64,000 nt of DNA from Zerene cesonia (lineage: Eukaryota; Arthropoda; Insecta; Lepidoptera; Pieridae): positions 2,728,001 through 2,792,000 of the forward strand of contig NC_052115.1 of NCBI RefSeq assembly GCF_012273895.1, read 5' to 3'. The notes below the pieces were generated by a model, which was not told where the DNA came from, did not search any database, and saw only the letters and a list, made by a program, of their open reading frames with translations. A program made the translations under genes and the position numbers. This document shows, one piece after another, positions 25,807 through 39,127 of this stretch. Within the stretch, counting starts at the first letter, position 1. The number at the start of each line of letters is the position of its first letter.

Positions 25807-28800
25807 AATAGTATTCACAGGTGCAACAACCCACCTTATTGTTCACGAAATAATAAACTGACACAAGCTGTCAGCGTATGTTCTTCTGTAAAATACCCGA
25901 TACTTACATTCTGCACTTTGCATTATTTAACTTCACTGCATTGCGAAACTGCATTTCAATCCTGCTTCAAACGTTTTTTATTTCGCAAACGTGACTGTAA
26001 TTTAGCCGTTCAATGTACGAATTTGTAAGTATACTGCGTTTTCGCGGGAGGACCTATAATTTTAGTGTTGATTTCAGGCACTTTTCTTCATAAAACATTA
26101 AATATATAATATAGAGGAAAAATATTTGCTAATATAGTTTTATTATTTCTTTGCAATTTTTTCCATTGATAGGTATCAAAATTGTGTAAGCAATAAAAGT
26201 GTAACTTATATTTTTTCGTATCCAGCAAAACTATATTTGTAAAGATGAAGATTTTGCAATATGCAAGTATATTGGAGAAATTCACTAGAATGCACTTTGC
26301 AGTTTTTTGGGGAAGAGTGCTTCATCTTAGGCCACATTTCAGTTTATCATCGGGCAAGATCGTGGTCAAGCGCTGCCGTATTAACGACTAAAAAAAGCAA
26401 TATCGTGACATCACGGGTGGTTGTTTTTCGCACAAAGCGGAATAAATTTATAGATATTATATTAAAACATAAATTAAAACACAACATCAACATTCCACAT
26501 TCAATCTCCTCTAGAAATCTCTATAAACAAACAACTATTTCATTATACGTATTCCAATCAATAATTAATATTACTATCGGTAATATGCATTACTATGATA
26601 TTTAATCATAATCTATAGGTCTAAGGCAATACCATGACTCATTGAGTCCTCCAGCTATCGAATGACCTCTACTTGAACAAATCCCAAGCACTAATTACGC
26701 TGAGTGTTAATCAGACAAGTATATTCTTTCACCAGGCGTCATTAAGACCGAAAACATCGCTAATGTAAACAAATTCACCCAACCAAATACCCCGTTTATT
26801 AAAAACGAGCCAATAAACCATCAATGGGTGTATTGATGGTTCTCTTCGTTTGTTTTTCATATTCGATTACACGAAGCTTATCGAGAATTGTGAAATATTA
26901 CTTTTGCCGGTCATGAAAATGAATTTATTGAACTCGACTATTTTACTAGTGTTTGTTTTTAACCGAGCACTTGGTACGGATTTAGACATTGAATACTATT
27001 TAATGGTTTTGATGCACTTTATGTAATATTATGAAATTTACATACATTGTCTCATCATATTGAATAAACTTATTAAAATATTTAGTTATTGAAGAAAGTC
27101 ATCATTAATTGTATGGCGATCTAAAGCTTATCAAATGTTTTCCAATAAACTTAAAACTGTTGTTTAGATTGATCGTAATATGCTTGTAAACTGACTGGCT
27201 AACTAACCGGCCCCCATTATCCCAAATTCCTTGCAATTATTATTGATTTATGGAGACATTACCAGACGTCAGGGCTGAACCCATTAGTTCATAGACAATA
27301 GCTATCGTTAGAGCGAAGGCAACAAATGGACTATCATTATCCTCTTGGGTAGCATCAGCATAGTGACTGAATGTAAGGGGTGAGACACCGCTTTGATGTC
27401 ATTTAATATACCTATGTCGCGTTTGAAATCACAGGCTTCATTAAAAGAGTCGTTATGGCGACATACTTTCAGATTGCGAGTGATTTTTAATCTGAGCCGG
27501 AACATCGCGTTCGATAAATTAATGAAATGTTCGTGTGCTGACATAAAAATCGTTAAGCGGGGAAGGATTTGCAAACATATAGGTACTTGCTGCTTGATAA
27601 TCGGGGAGCAAAGCTCCCTGATTTATAGTGACTTGCACATGCGCTTTCAACTTCCATTTCAAATCACGCTTTTATTTTCACAATATAGGGAATGCGGTAT
27701 TTTTAGTTGTACAATTGTAACATTCGTCCTAACCGTCAGCTTTTGTCTAACTTTTTGCTGTTTTCTATTAAAAATCACAATTTAGAATTATGTGCAAAAA
27801 TGACCCGTTGTACGACTCCTCTTACTTCCGTAGTAGTTCGGTAGAGTTCGTATATTTCAAAAGAAAAATGTGGTTTATAGAAAGTTTCAATAGGCATGCT
27901 CTAATTGAAAGGTTTTTTTTTTGTTTTCCTTCATATAAATTTTTAAATGAAGAGCAAAACTGTTAAAAGAACTTGAATCTATAAGAAAGGAAGATAATAA
28001 CATTGAGGCAATCATTATCCCTGTTGAGTTGGAACTGGGCCATTGGTAATAAATATTTCTTTCAGCCATAAAAGATGTACACAAAATTATTTCAATGTAG
28101 GTAAAATCAATAATGGGAACAACGACATAATGCGGCAAAAACATGTAATAAAAGCTAACTAAGATAACTATGATAATGCTGCGTGTTACTTTAAGCGTAT
28201 TTGATAATTAAAAAATAATTCATAAAAGCTAAATTCATAAGAAAGAACTTGGGACAATTTTTAAATAATTTAGTAACACAAAAAGGTTACAAAACCGTGT
28301 TAGCTAATGATGAATGACCGAGTTCGTTGAAAGACGAACTAATATTACCAAAGTGTTTTATTAAAGCCATGAATTATATCTGAGCTTTTCCTCTCCAACC
28401 TTTAAACCCAGCAAAACTCACACGATAGTTGTTGATATCTCCACTCCTTCGTGCTCCAGAAGTTTCCAATGCATTCACTTGAGCTCAATTAAGTAGCTCC
28501 TCTAGTTTCCAGATACATGCATAAAGTTAGCAAAATTATGAGTTTTAGAACTGCGAATGCCATTTAACAATTATCATATATTAAGTGTTAAGAGTTAGAA
28601 ACTAGAAAATTTTTCAATTATTGCAGTTACTTAGGAGCAATTCTAGTATTTAAAATATTATTTACCAAGCTTACGTTCTGTGAAAATAAAGCAAGCGTCC
28701 AAAATATCAAAGTGAGACTATTCCCGTGTCGCGTGTATTAACCCTATTTTATATTCACATATGTTTTATTGGGAAAGCTTTGAATTAAAGACTAAATTAT

Positions 28801-28979
28801 AACAAACTCCCTGGAGTATATGCTCGTGTTGGTTACACTAATGTAGATTTTTTATTACCTTTTCCTCTGTGTAAAATAACAAACATTTCATTTAACTTCA
28901 TTGTTTGTTTTATGGAATATGAATCGCTCGAATTATTTAATCTATATAAAACTAATTTTTTGTATACGTTGAACAAGTT
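25807..28979. other. No gene recognised; overlapping open frames at 27.3-27.8 kb
   Basis: Frames of 114 codons (26261-26605, plus) and 130 codons (27393-27785, plus; mirrored by 88 codons on the minus strand) are the longest in the desert. Neither has a recognisable domain or credible splice sites, so I leave them as unassigned. A small hairpin (aaccatcaat / attgatggtt) lies at 26817-26841. Confidence 0.5.
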
Positions 28980-28995
28980 GGCAAAGGAAATTAGT

Positions 28996-29060
28996 GGATC
29001 GCCTGATGGTGAGCGACCAGCACCTCCATAGACATTTACAGAAGCCTGGTCTCTGTGCCT
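28996..29060 (-). repeat. LINE-type tail fragment (minus orientation)
   Basis: gatcgcctgatggtgagcga followed by ccagcacctccatagac is, on the minus strand, the order 'tccatgg..ggt..tggtcgctcacc..' seen in the tails at 11.2 and 50.9 kb. The fragment is short and diverged. Confidence 0.4.
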
Positions 29061-31734
29061 ATATTTTATGATTCTTGATTATTGGATATTTATGTGGTAC
29101 TTAATTCACTGGAAAAGCTAACTTTGTAAATAAATCGACAACTTCAGTGTAATAAGCTACTAAAATTGCACAAAAATATGTACAAGAAATCTTGTAGAAC
29201 TTTAAAACATACAAAATGTTATTAAGTCATTTATAAATGTGTAACAATTATCTACATAAATCGGACACGAAATCCAAACACTTCCTAACTTTAATATAAC
29301 ATAATTAAGGTACAAAATATCTTGTCCACAGGTACCATGAGAATAACTAGCGGTTGTAACATTTTACGGCAATGCACAAAATGCTCCAGGGTAGGCCTAA
29401 TTGTATAAAGTAGCTTACAGCCCACTAGTGTTGAGTGATGTAATTTAATAGCTTTCACATTTCATTTTGAGTGTTCGTACGTCGCTCATTTAACGTATTT
29501 TGTAATGCTTTATATACAACCAAATATAGCATGTGGAATGCGTAATACGCTTGGAATTGAAAACGGAAATATAAAGGGATAAAATTACCTTTATAACTAT
29601 GGTACTTTTTTCCTCCTGCTGAAATTTATCGATGGCTTTGAATGTTATAAGTCAATTATACAAATACATCTACAGGTAATTCGTATTTCGTTGGAAATAA
29701 ATTAAGACAAATTCGTATCAATTGTTTACTTATGTTATATTCTATAAAATTTCTTACGTACGTTTATTTTTCATTGAGGTATTCGTTAACGGCTGAACCG
29801 ATGTTAGTTGAATTTTTATAGTGTCTTCATTTGGATTAAAAAAAATGTTTTGATTCACAATTTGGATGCATACAGCTATAAAGGAAAAGGCTAGATGTCA
29901 TTATATTTTAATTACATTAAAGTTTTAAATATTATCTAAAATTTTTTTATATCAATTCATATAATATTAATGTCATTAAAAATACTGTATGTTCTGTAAT
30001 GGAAAGCAAAAGTAGCACACATTTTCCTTAATAGGACTCCTAAAATTATAATCCATTTTTTTATCATATTTAGACAGGCCAAGGATCTGAGCGCATTAAT
30101 TTTCATAATTTGGATTTACGCATAACCCAATTACAATGTAATCCGCGAGGGTGCGTATTTTAGAAGTACCACACATAAAACATGTTACGTTTATATATAA
30201 AAAAAAAATACGCGACAACGAATATTACCTACATAAAACTTTAACCGTAAAGAGAAAAAGCGCGTAAGCATACCAAGTATATTTTTGAAAACTATGGACG
30301 AAGGAAAAATTATTACATTAATAACGTTAAAAAAATGTGTTTATTTTATTTTTTCTTAGACAATATTAACTTAATCTAGATATAAGAAATCTTTAAGTAG
30401 AAATGAATAGAATCCCTTCAGGAAAGTCTGATTTATTCTAAAAGTATTCACACCACAGTGTATAAACATTTGATGTTACCAGCTACATTTCTAAGTACAG
30501 ACTGCGTAGTTCTATTCCAATGACAAACCATCATTTCTGTTGTATTTAAAAATAATATTGAAGTATTTTAATCATCGTACTGTCATCCTAAATCTCAACA
30601 CAGCTACTAGTATTTTTTGTCCATAGCAGTTTTTATAAAAGAAGAATGTCAATTACTAACTTTTAATGCAAAATATTAACACATTAAACTTAAGTAGTTA
30701 AATCTAAATTAATACGATTTCGTTTCTCATTTCTGCCACGTGAAATGATATAAACTGCGAATATTACGTTCGTATAATTCAAAACTCTCTAAACTTAAAT
30801 CACAATCTATCTCATTAGTGAAATTCAATTCATTTCGAAGCCGAAATTCGGCAAAAACTTAATTACAAATGAAAACGACCCTTCGTTCCAAACTCGGTGA
30901 TGTTGCTTGTCGTTTACCTACTTTAGGTTATGTTGTAGACAAGTTTTTCGAAGCCCTTAATATCGTTTTAACATAATACCACTACAATAATATTTGATAA
31001 AATCACAAATTGGGAGTTTGTAGTTCTGTTAACACCTACTGTGTGAGATATTTTTATCATTTAAGAATGGAATCATCATTATAAAAAACGTTGTACTATA
31101 ATAAATTACTCGCTGACTGATGCAACTTCGTCTGCTCTTTTGAAAGACTTTTAATTGCCGTTCCGATTCTATTGGTTTATATAAAATTACACATATGGTA
31201 ATAATATAGCCTTTGTCGATATTTCGATTTAATATCGCACATAGAAAAATTCTATTCAAAATAGAGGATCCTGGGAGTAATGTGATCAAGACAGACAAAC
31301 AAACAAACAATCATAACAACATTAGTATGTACAGATCCCCATTTATGGAAAAAAACGCATATAACGGAGCAAAGTATTGTAATGTTCTAATTGTACAAAT
31401 AAATAATAAAACAAAACTAATTGTTTTCTCTGTCCGACACAAAGTTGGAAGGAAAAAGTTTGACCCATTTAATTGCCCCTCGAGGATGACTGCGAAGAGA
31501 AAGAATTTGTAAACATCTCTACTATATTAAACTTACAAACTTTCGTTTTAAAATCAGTTAAATTATCGCACTTTGTTCATTGAATGAAAATAGATCGCTT
31601 GTACTAAATGTTTTTTAATTTTATTTATTGACTTAAAAAAAAGAGATTATATATTTGTTCGTATGTATTTTTTGTTACATTATGATTTTTAACACGCTAT
31701 GTAATAGGTTCAGATGTATATTTGTATTCATAAT
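29061..31734. other. No gene recognised (AT-rich intergenic)
   Basis: No supported exon. The 93- and 99-codon frames that overlap on opposite strands at 31029-31512 have no recognisable features. Confidence 0.6.
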
Positions 31735-32056
31735 TCTTATACCTTTAAACGAGCAATTCTTGTATATATATATATATATATAATTGAAATCTCGGAATCG
31801 GCTCCAACGATTTTCATGAAATTTAGTATATAGGAGGGTTTCGGGGGCGATAAATCGATCTAGCTAGGAATTTTTTTTAGAAAATGTCATATTCATGTTT
31901 TATTCGTATTTTTTTTTCCTGACATCTATTGGTGAATAATAATACTATTTTGCTTCGTAGAGAGCTGGACAACTGAAATAACACATAGACACTTTTTGTA
32001 CCGATATTCCTACGGGATACGGACTTACGCGGTTTCAACCGCGGGTCACAGCTAGT
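31735..32056 (+). mobile_element. Helitron-like element, longer subfamily
   Basis: The element starts tcttatacctttaaacgagc, contains a (TA)n run and ggaatcggctccaacgattt, and then joins the Lep1-type right half: gagctggacaactgaaataa, ccgatattcctacgggatac, and an end gcgggtcacagctagt. The right half is about 75% like that of the 45.1 kb copy while the left half is unrelated. This suggests a chimeric subfamily sharing only the 3' end. Non-coding. Confidence 0.75.
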
Positions 32057-33682
32057 ATTTGCTTATATGACATAACCGACTCCTTTTGATTCGATTTTGT
32101 CTGAATTTAAACAGTAAGATATAATTTAGACTTTATACGCTCATCAAGACTCGGTGGCAACTGACATTGCAATAATTTCATGCGTATATCTTATTATACT
32201 ATTTAGGATTGCCAGTATTAAATATTTTTATTGTACTCTGTATACGAGCAAGTGTTGCAATTTCATTGCTTCTATCGTTAAAGCGTATCTTTCAGTTTTT
32301 TTCAACTTTATTTCTTAAACAACTACGAGCTTTCTACAATTTGGCATTCTAGCGAAAATCTGATCCTTACTAATACATTAAAAAACTTTTGATAAAGTTA
32401 AAAGAATAAAATTGATCCAGCGTTTGAATCAGAATTGAATTTCCCTAGCATTTTACTCAATTCCCTGCTTATATTATAATCTTGAAAGCTGTAATGATAA
32501 TTTACGAGTCTTACGAAAATAATATACCTATTGCTGAATATTTTCTTGTCTAATCTTCAAGAGCTGTGATGAAATGTTTCCAAAAGTGACAAATATATTA
32601 CGATGTCCTAGAAGTACTCAATAAAATACTCAGGTGTCTATCAATAAAATTATATGAGCCGATATTTTTGTTTAACATTTATTGCCCAATAAAACGTGTT
32701 TATATGTAACGTAAGAATAAATCTCTTTTTATTAGTATTTAAGAATACACGTTTTAGTTCGAAAGACTTAGCAAGATACCACGCAATACAATCATTAAAC
32801 GTTATTGTTATAAATTATTTAAAATTGCCAGTGTGTGTAACATGAGCTTGTAGTTATATAATAATTTTTATATATTATTATTTAAGTACCCGAAAATAGC
32901 AATGTCTGCATGTTTATTTGATTAACTGACTTGTTTAAGTGAAATATCACTCACTCATAACGAAGTCTCGAACCGCTGGACGCATTATATTTTGCAATAG
33001 GGCTACATAAAGGGCAACAAAGGGATCTCGCAAATTTATAAAATAATCCTATATTTAAAGCATTACAGATTTGAAATGAAGGGAGGATTAAGTAGATTTA
33101 CAAATGAAAAATAATTAAACCAATCAGTTTGCGTAATCACTATTTCATAGTAAATACTCATAGCTCAATTACACCGCGGATGATGTTTGTTTTTCATTGA
33201 TATCAAAATAAGTATCAACATTGGAATATAATCTTTAAAAATAACAAGTCATATATTTTAACACGATATTTAAATTTTAGGCACCGGACAGGACGTTCAT
33301 AAAATGAATTACCAGTACAACAGACAATTTGGAGCTTATATCTAAAATCCCAAAGGTTAAAATTCAATAACGATATAACATACTAGTATTAGTGAGGCTA
33401 CGTTTCTAAGTTATCTGATATCGGCTGTCGGTAACTGTAAAAGCATTTTAACGATACGTCATTGCTGACCTTTGGCCTTTACCCGTTTAGAACACATGAA
33501 AAATAACTGAACAACGAAATACTGCATCGTACGTTTTTAATACAATTGTCATAAAACTTGCAAGAAACCAAAAAATTCAATGAATAAATTTTAATGAATC
33601 GCATAAATAATCAATTTTGTTCATATTAAAAAGTATGTACATTAATAAGTATATATTTATAATCTTCGTTTTTAAGCAGTAC

Positions 33683-33714
33683 TATAAACAATTACATTAT
33701 AGTAATTGTTTATA
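33683..33714. repeat. Perfect 13-bp inverted repeat
   Basis: Arms tataaacaattac (33683-33695) and gtaattgtttata (33702-33714) flank a 6-nt spacer. Confidence 0.8.
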
Positions 33715-35737
33715 TCAGAATAACTTTTATTGATTATCTTTATTATTTTCTGTAATATCTTACTTACAAATAAGATCTTGAATAGTTGAATAAATAAATA
33801 TTTAAATCTATGTACCTTTCCGCGAAGCAATAGTCCTTAAAGCCACCTGAGCTTTGTAACAGCTACACAGAATCAATACGACCCTAAACTCAACCTAACA
33901 ACAATATGCTACGACAGTTTGTGCATATTTAACATACCGTAACTCTGACCCTCTGTCAAATGTATTAAAAATCAGATATATACGCAAGAGAGATTTGGCG
34001 TCTATTTTATTTCCGTATAAACTGGTTATTCGGGTTACATAAAGTATATATACTTTACATAAAGTATGGCAATGGCCTTGTATGTTATATAACAGCTCCT
34101 AAAATAATTTCTAATCTAGTGAATTTTCTACCTCAGGGATTAAGCTGACACCTACTGAAAAGCCCTTCAGTCCCTGTCATATCGTAAGAGGACTTGTTGA
34201 CTTATGATCTTGAAATTTGTCAGGAAGTAAGCTCCTTTCTGTACAAAGCATGATTCACTGTTTCACGGTGAAGCCTAATTATATTCTTTCTTTTTAAAAT
34301 TGTCTTTTTAATGTTAAGAGACTTTTTAGAAGAAACTGAATAATATATAATTTATAACAATGGCGTTGTTGATATTAATACATATTTCCAATTCTTGATA
34401 TGAATAATTTTTTACGGGTTATCATTTTCAAATATTTGTTTTCGTTTTTTATTGAATTGACATATTGAAATAATTAATAAATAAACACTATTAAATATTT
34501 CGTTGTTGTATGAAGTGTAAAATCGTAACAGTATAATTTTTCTTAAATAATATCTACTTCTTTCACGTTTTAATAGTTACCTGTTTACTTTAACTATTCA
34601 TTATTGATACTGATTGCGTCCATTAACTATATTATATTTACTATATTTGAGAACCTACCTACTAACAAACAAATACTGAAAACATTGACGGAAAACTCTT
34701 GCTTATACAAGAATCACGTCAATGTCCATTAGTTCAAAACTTTGGTACTAAGTTCGTCAGTAATATCCTAATGTTCTCATTTCATCAGTAAATTTTGCCG
34801 AACTTACCTTTTAAATGTTAACGAAAATTAATAGCTCAAATCGTTTATCAACTCCATTAATTTTAAATCATTTGAGTTACTAAGATAAACCCTTTAATAG
34901 AAAAGACGGTTGCGGTTAATGTTTTATTCGGTTTGATCTTCTATATATACAGTTCAAAGGAATGTTAATCGAAATATATCTTAAAAACATGAAACATTCA
35001 GGCTCTATACATAAAAATGTCAATTTTGTAACTGAAGATAATTCCTTCAGCCACTTTCAATGAAATATAAAACGTAAATTGAATATTTTCCGTATATAAA
35101 TAAAAGAAAATGAAGGAACAAGAAAACCATTTTTATACTAGTGTAATTGAACAAACAGTCAAGCCATAGAAAGGCGAGAAAATTAAATGAAGAAAAAGAA
35201 AATGAATGAATCAATCGTTAGTATTGCATTACATTATTTCAATTGAATGTTCGAAAATATTCATTACATATTTTATTAATACTTCTATCGAAAACAAAAG
35301 ATGCATTAATAGAAATAAATACACAAGAATTGATTCTTAACGCCCAAAATTCCTAGACGTACGTTCTGAAGCAAAGAAATTCCATCCACACGTCAACCCA
35401 TGTCTTTTATAATATATGCTTCTCCATACATATCCACATAATATATACAGGTACTTGAAAATGAAGTGACATGTTTTATTTTATTAATTAGTCTTTATTG
35501 ATTTAGTATTATCAATCTATTATTAAACGACACGATATATTTCTCGACAATAACTTCATGAAAATACACTTTTCGTTAACTGAAGAAGAACGTTAGTCGT
35601 CATAACAAGTATAGCTTATTTAGCATTTAACTGACTGCCTGACTTACGCCTTACAATCGTATTAATTTCACTCTTAACGACTATTTATACGAAACTTGGA
35701 GATTCAAAATGAAACATAACTATTCACACCTTAAATA

Positions 35738-35789
35738 GAAATACTATAGATGGCCAATGTAGGAAACAATGTGCCGTCTATAGTATTCC
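35738..35789. repeat. Inverted repeat with one G-T type mismatch
   Basis: aatactatagatggc (from 35740) and gccgtctatagtatt (35773-35787) pair except at one position, around an 18-nt loop. It may be a MITE remnant. Confidence 0.65.
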
Positions 35790-36394
35790 TTATAAATAAA
35801 TCTATTTTTAAAATACCTATCAAAAAGTTCAAAGGTACAAGAAACAACCTTTACAATTTGTGTTTTATTTTAACATCACAATATGTTTTAAAATTTCATT
35901 TGCTATAAAAATATATAAAAGTTATCGAGACAACATGTTTATCAGAAAAATAATTAAAAGTAGCAATTCAAAGACTCAAACCTACGTTACGTTTCGCATA
36001 ATCGACGCCAGATAGAAGTAACAGTAATGAGAACTTAATTTATTTAAGATCGACAGTTTAAGGAATAAAACAAAAAAACTAAAGCCGATAAACTTGTTTG
36101 TTACTTTTAAATTTACATTATCTTCTTTACCTTGATCATTGTGCTTTAAAAATACAATTTAAACTTGACAGTCACATGAAATTTTAAATATAGAAAATAA
36201 ATTATTTGAAATAAAATTAGGTCCCGCTAACATGTGATCTAAAAATACATTTCTATAAATACTTAAACAAAAAAGTGACATACCTATAAGTCCTTACGTG
36301 AAAAGCTTTATCACTTAACCAAGCCTACATCGTAGGTCAGGATTCCATTTCCACCACTATCACTGCACCATAAAGTTAACATAAGTCATGAGTG

Positions 36395-36625
36395 TCCGTG
36401 AATCGATGTTCGCCGCGCAACAGTACGTTCGCCTGAACGGTGGGTGGTGAGGAGACGGTCCGGCTCGGCGCGCGCAGAGTACGCGAGCGGATGGCGCGGG
36501 GCGCGAGGCGGACTGCCCGGGTTCCCGCCTCAACCCTGGGTTGCCAGCCGCGGGACGGAAATGTCCCTGCCACGAAGAGCTTTGATGGTGTATGCGCTGT
36601 AAGCGGGACGCTTAGATCACGTTTT
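36395..36625. promoter_or_regulatory. CpG-rich island; candidate promoter or 5' exon
   Basis: In an otherwise AT-rich desert this block is strongly GC- and CpG-rich (for example ggctcggcgcgcgcagagta and ggatggcgcggggcgcgagg). Both strands are open across it (104 codons minus, 64 codons plus), as expected for any GC-rich segment. Neither peptide is recognisable. On the minus strand a gtaagg donor-like sequence occurs downstream at about 36295-36302, so a non-coding first exon transcribed leftward is possible. Function is inferred from composition only. Confidence 0.4.
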
Positions 36626-36984
36626 ACAAACTGAAATACGCGTCTGCAGCACCATACAAGTAATAGAAAGAAAACTGGGCTGTCTTCCACAGTACATACA
36701 TCATATTTTTCTTGCCTCTCTCGTAAAGAATGTGCTACGCGTTAAATATTTATTGGATACAATTTTTGTCAATTATTACAACACCAATTTTAACGCTTAA
36801 CAGACTTTATTTTACTTATACTTACTTTTTGAACTTTTTTTATAATAATAAAGATTCCACAACTAAACTTAGCATTTAAAACAAATTGCACAAACTAACA
36901 TTGTATGTCAAAACCGATGTCTTCTAATAGAACTTCTCAGCCTACAACGTCACTCAACTCATCATCAAGAATACGATTCATCCC

Positions 36985-37145
36985 AGCTTCCGATTACGTC
37001 ATTCGGCTAGTTGGGAGGTCCTGGCTCCTGGCAACCCCACGTAGGCCGCCGCTGCCGCCTCTCATTGCCCTAAATTCGCTCCAGAGCCGGCACAATAATT
37101 GTAGCTGCAGCCACGGCGGCCGCTCTCTATCGACCCGCATACCTT
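36985..37145. promoter_or_regulatory. Second GC-rich island with CRE-like site
   Basis: GC content rises again, with attacgtcattcgg (CRE-like TTACGTCA), cgtaggccgccgctgccgcc and ccacggcggccgctc. A 96-codon plus-strand frame (36905-37195) spans it but reads as composition-driven. It may be part of the same regulatory region as 36.4 kb. Confidence 0.35.
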
Positions 37146-38019
37146 TCGTGAAAGTAAAAACTTATTCGATCGAATACAATGCGGTACGCCGCTAACGCGA
37201 TCCCAATCCTCTAGGTCACAAAATAGCTTAAAGTTATCGATTATTTTTAAGTAAGTTTATAAATAACTGCCGCCCAAAGGGTACGTAGCTATATTTGTTG
37301 CACAATAGTATGATTTCGATTGAGTAAAATTTGCTGGTGCATTTTTAGTGTGCTAAAATATTATTTTTATTTTATATGTGCTGCACTTATATCACAAAAC
37401 GTATCTTTCGTCATAAAATTAAACGGAATTTTTTAAACTTTTTATCTTATACCAAGGAAAAATTCTTAATAATAAATAAAATCTCTTTTTTTTGCTAATT
37501 TATCCATCAGCCTGGTGGTAGAACGTCCAATATATAATTGTTAAGGTTGACAAGTTAATTCTACGTAACGCTACGTGACTACGCTGACTGTCTACGGCGT
37601 GCTACGCATATACGATTTGTCTGTGTTTGCTATTACGAAATATTTACCGCAATTATCACGTTTGTTTTGAATACAAATTGCTTATTTTTACCAATGTAAA
37701 TTAATAAGTATTTTATTTACAACGGCAACAACCTAATTGAATAAAACAAATGTACGATGTTGTTTTAAATATTCTGAACATTTGTTCTTTGAAAATTTTT
37801 GATTTAATAACGGGTTATAAATGTTTAAAATAGTGTGTATGATAGATTTTTTTTTATATAAATTGCATATTTTTATTTTCTTTTAACCTTCGAAATGTAC
37901 ATATAAATGTACTCTTAAAATACATATTACGCTAACCAGCTTGTCAGGTATTTCAAATCTCTTTGTAAACGGATCCTCCGTTCAAATGATTTCAGCGTAC
38001 TTTGTCGTCGATAAAGCTT

Positions 38020-38115
38020 GCCTATGACGCGACCCTTCCACCCCATTGCGGTCCAATCAGTATGACGTGTTATGATCGCGTGACAGACCTCTGCGTGCCG
38101 CTGTGTTTGTGATTC
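38020..38115. promoter_or_regulatory. Third GC-elevated patch with CCAAT and CRE-like motifs
   Basis: cctatgacgcgaccc, ggtccaatcagtatgacgtg and gatcgcgtgacagac lie within 100 bp. A CCAAT motif beside TGACGT-like sites is typical of insect promoters. A donor-like gtgaacttacc follows at about 38174. No coding exon is visible. Confidence 0.35.
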
Positions 38116-38364
38116 CGAAAAAACTTATTAAAAACCCCACAAGTAATGTTCGTTGCTCGGACATTCAATATTGGTGAACTTACCTTTTTGTTTTATAAAC
38201 GACGATATTAGGTTACTCTGTGATTATTATTTTTATTATCACTCTGTGATATTTTTACGTTTATTGTGTTTGGGAGATGATTAATAAAAAAAAATTCATT
38301 ATTTACAGCTTCAATTATTTAATTTATCTGTTTATGATAGTCATTTGCAAGCAATAGAATCCTA

Positions 38365-38551
38365 TCCTGCAAATATTATAAATGCGAAACTTTGTAAGGA
38401 TGTCTGTGTGTTTGTTACTCTTTCACGCAAAAACTACTGAACCGATTGCAATGAAATTTTATGCGTAGACAGCTAGACAACTGGAATAACATATACGCAA
38501 CTTTTTATCCCGATATTCCTACGGGATACGTACTTACACGGGTGAAACCGC
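38365..38551 (+). mobile_element. Helitron-like element, Lep1-type, 3'-truncated
   Basis: This copy starts tcctgcaaatattataaatg and keeps cgcaaaaactactgaaccg and cgatattcctacgggatacg. It breaks off after gggtgaaaccg, so the terminal hairpin and CTAGT are missing. Confidence 0.8.
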
Positions 38552-38783
38552 AAAAATAGGCCTAAAACTTCATCCCTCATTACATCATACATTAGTTTTA
38601 TACAAACTCGATATAACCCAAAACATAATAGGTTTATACTAACTAGAACTCAAGTATTCATTTATTCTATTAGACTTCTTCTAGAAAGACGTCTCAGTCC
38701 CTATAACATAAATAAATATTTAAGAATTACCGCACAGTTTTGTTAATCAAAGAATACCAACACAAGAATTAGTTATCCAATTA

Positions 38784-39127
38784 TAGTCCAGTCATTTGGT
38801 AGTTTTATCTGGAAAGTTTACTGAGAATTTTGAAAATTGATTAATTCATAAATTTCGGTATGTACTTGACGATTCATTCATTAATTTCAACACCTAAAAC
38901 GGATTTTTGGGAATATCTCCTTTTCGATGCATTTTACAAAATTGAACTAAAAAATGTATATATTTTTATTTTTTTAATAAAATCAATAGTTTTTGAGTAG
39001 AACATTTTAGAAAAATATACGAAAAAAACGTGGTGGTGCAGATGAATAATACTCTGCGGCGCTCGTACGCCAAAAACTATTGAAAACTTTCCAGGTAACC
39101 CCCTTTTTTCACCAAATGACTGGACTA
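38784..39127. mobile_element. MITE with 17-bp terminal inverted repeats and TTA duplication
   Basis: The ends tagtccagtcatttggt (38784-38800) and accaaatgactggacta (39111-39127) are perfect inverted repeats. A second inverted block (ctggaaagttt near 38810 / aaactttccag near 39085) lies just inside. Both flanks read tta, a 3-bp duplication as made by PIF/Harbinger-type transposases. At 344 bp without coding capacity it is a non-autonomous element. The superfamily call rests on TSD length alone. Confidence 0.75.

Larger units (their letters stand above)
32057..36394. other. No gene recognised (AT-rich intergenic)
   Basis: No coding exon is seen. Contents worth noting are the inverted repeats at 33683-33714 and 35738-35789 and an imperfect hairpin at 34682-34725. 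Confidence 0.6.

Noticed and set aside
27393..27785. 130-codon plus-strand frame as a gene
   Set aside because: No domain, an unremarkable start, no splice or promoter signals, and a mirrored frame on the other strand.
36376..36690. 104-codon minus-strand frame in the CpG island
   Set aside because: Open on both strands because of GC content. The peptide is Arg/Ser/Pro-rich without a recognisable domain or splice partner.
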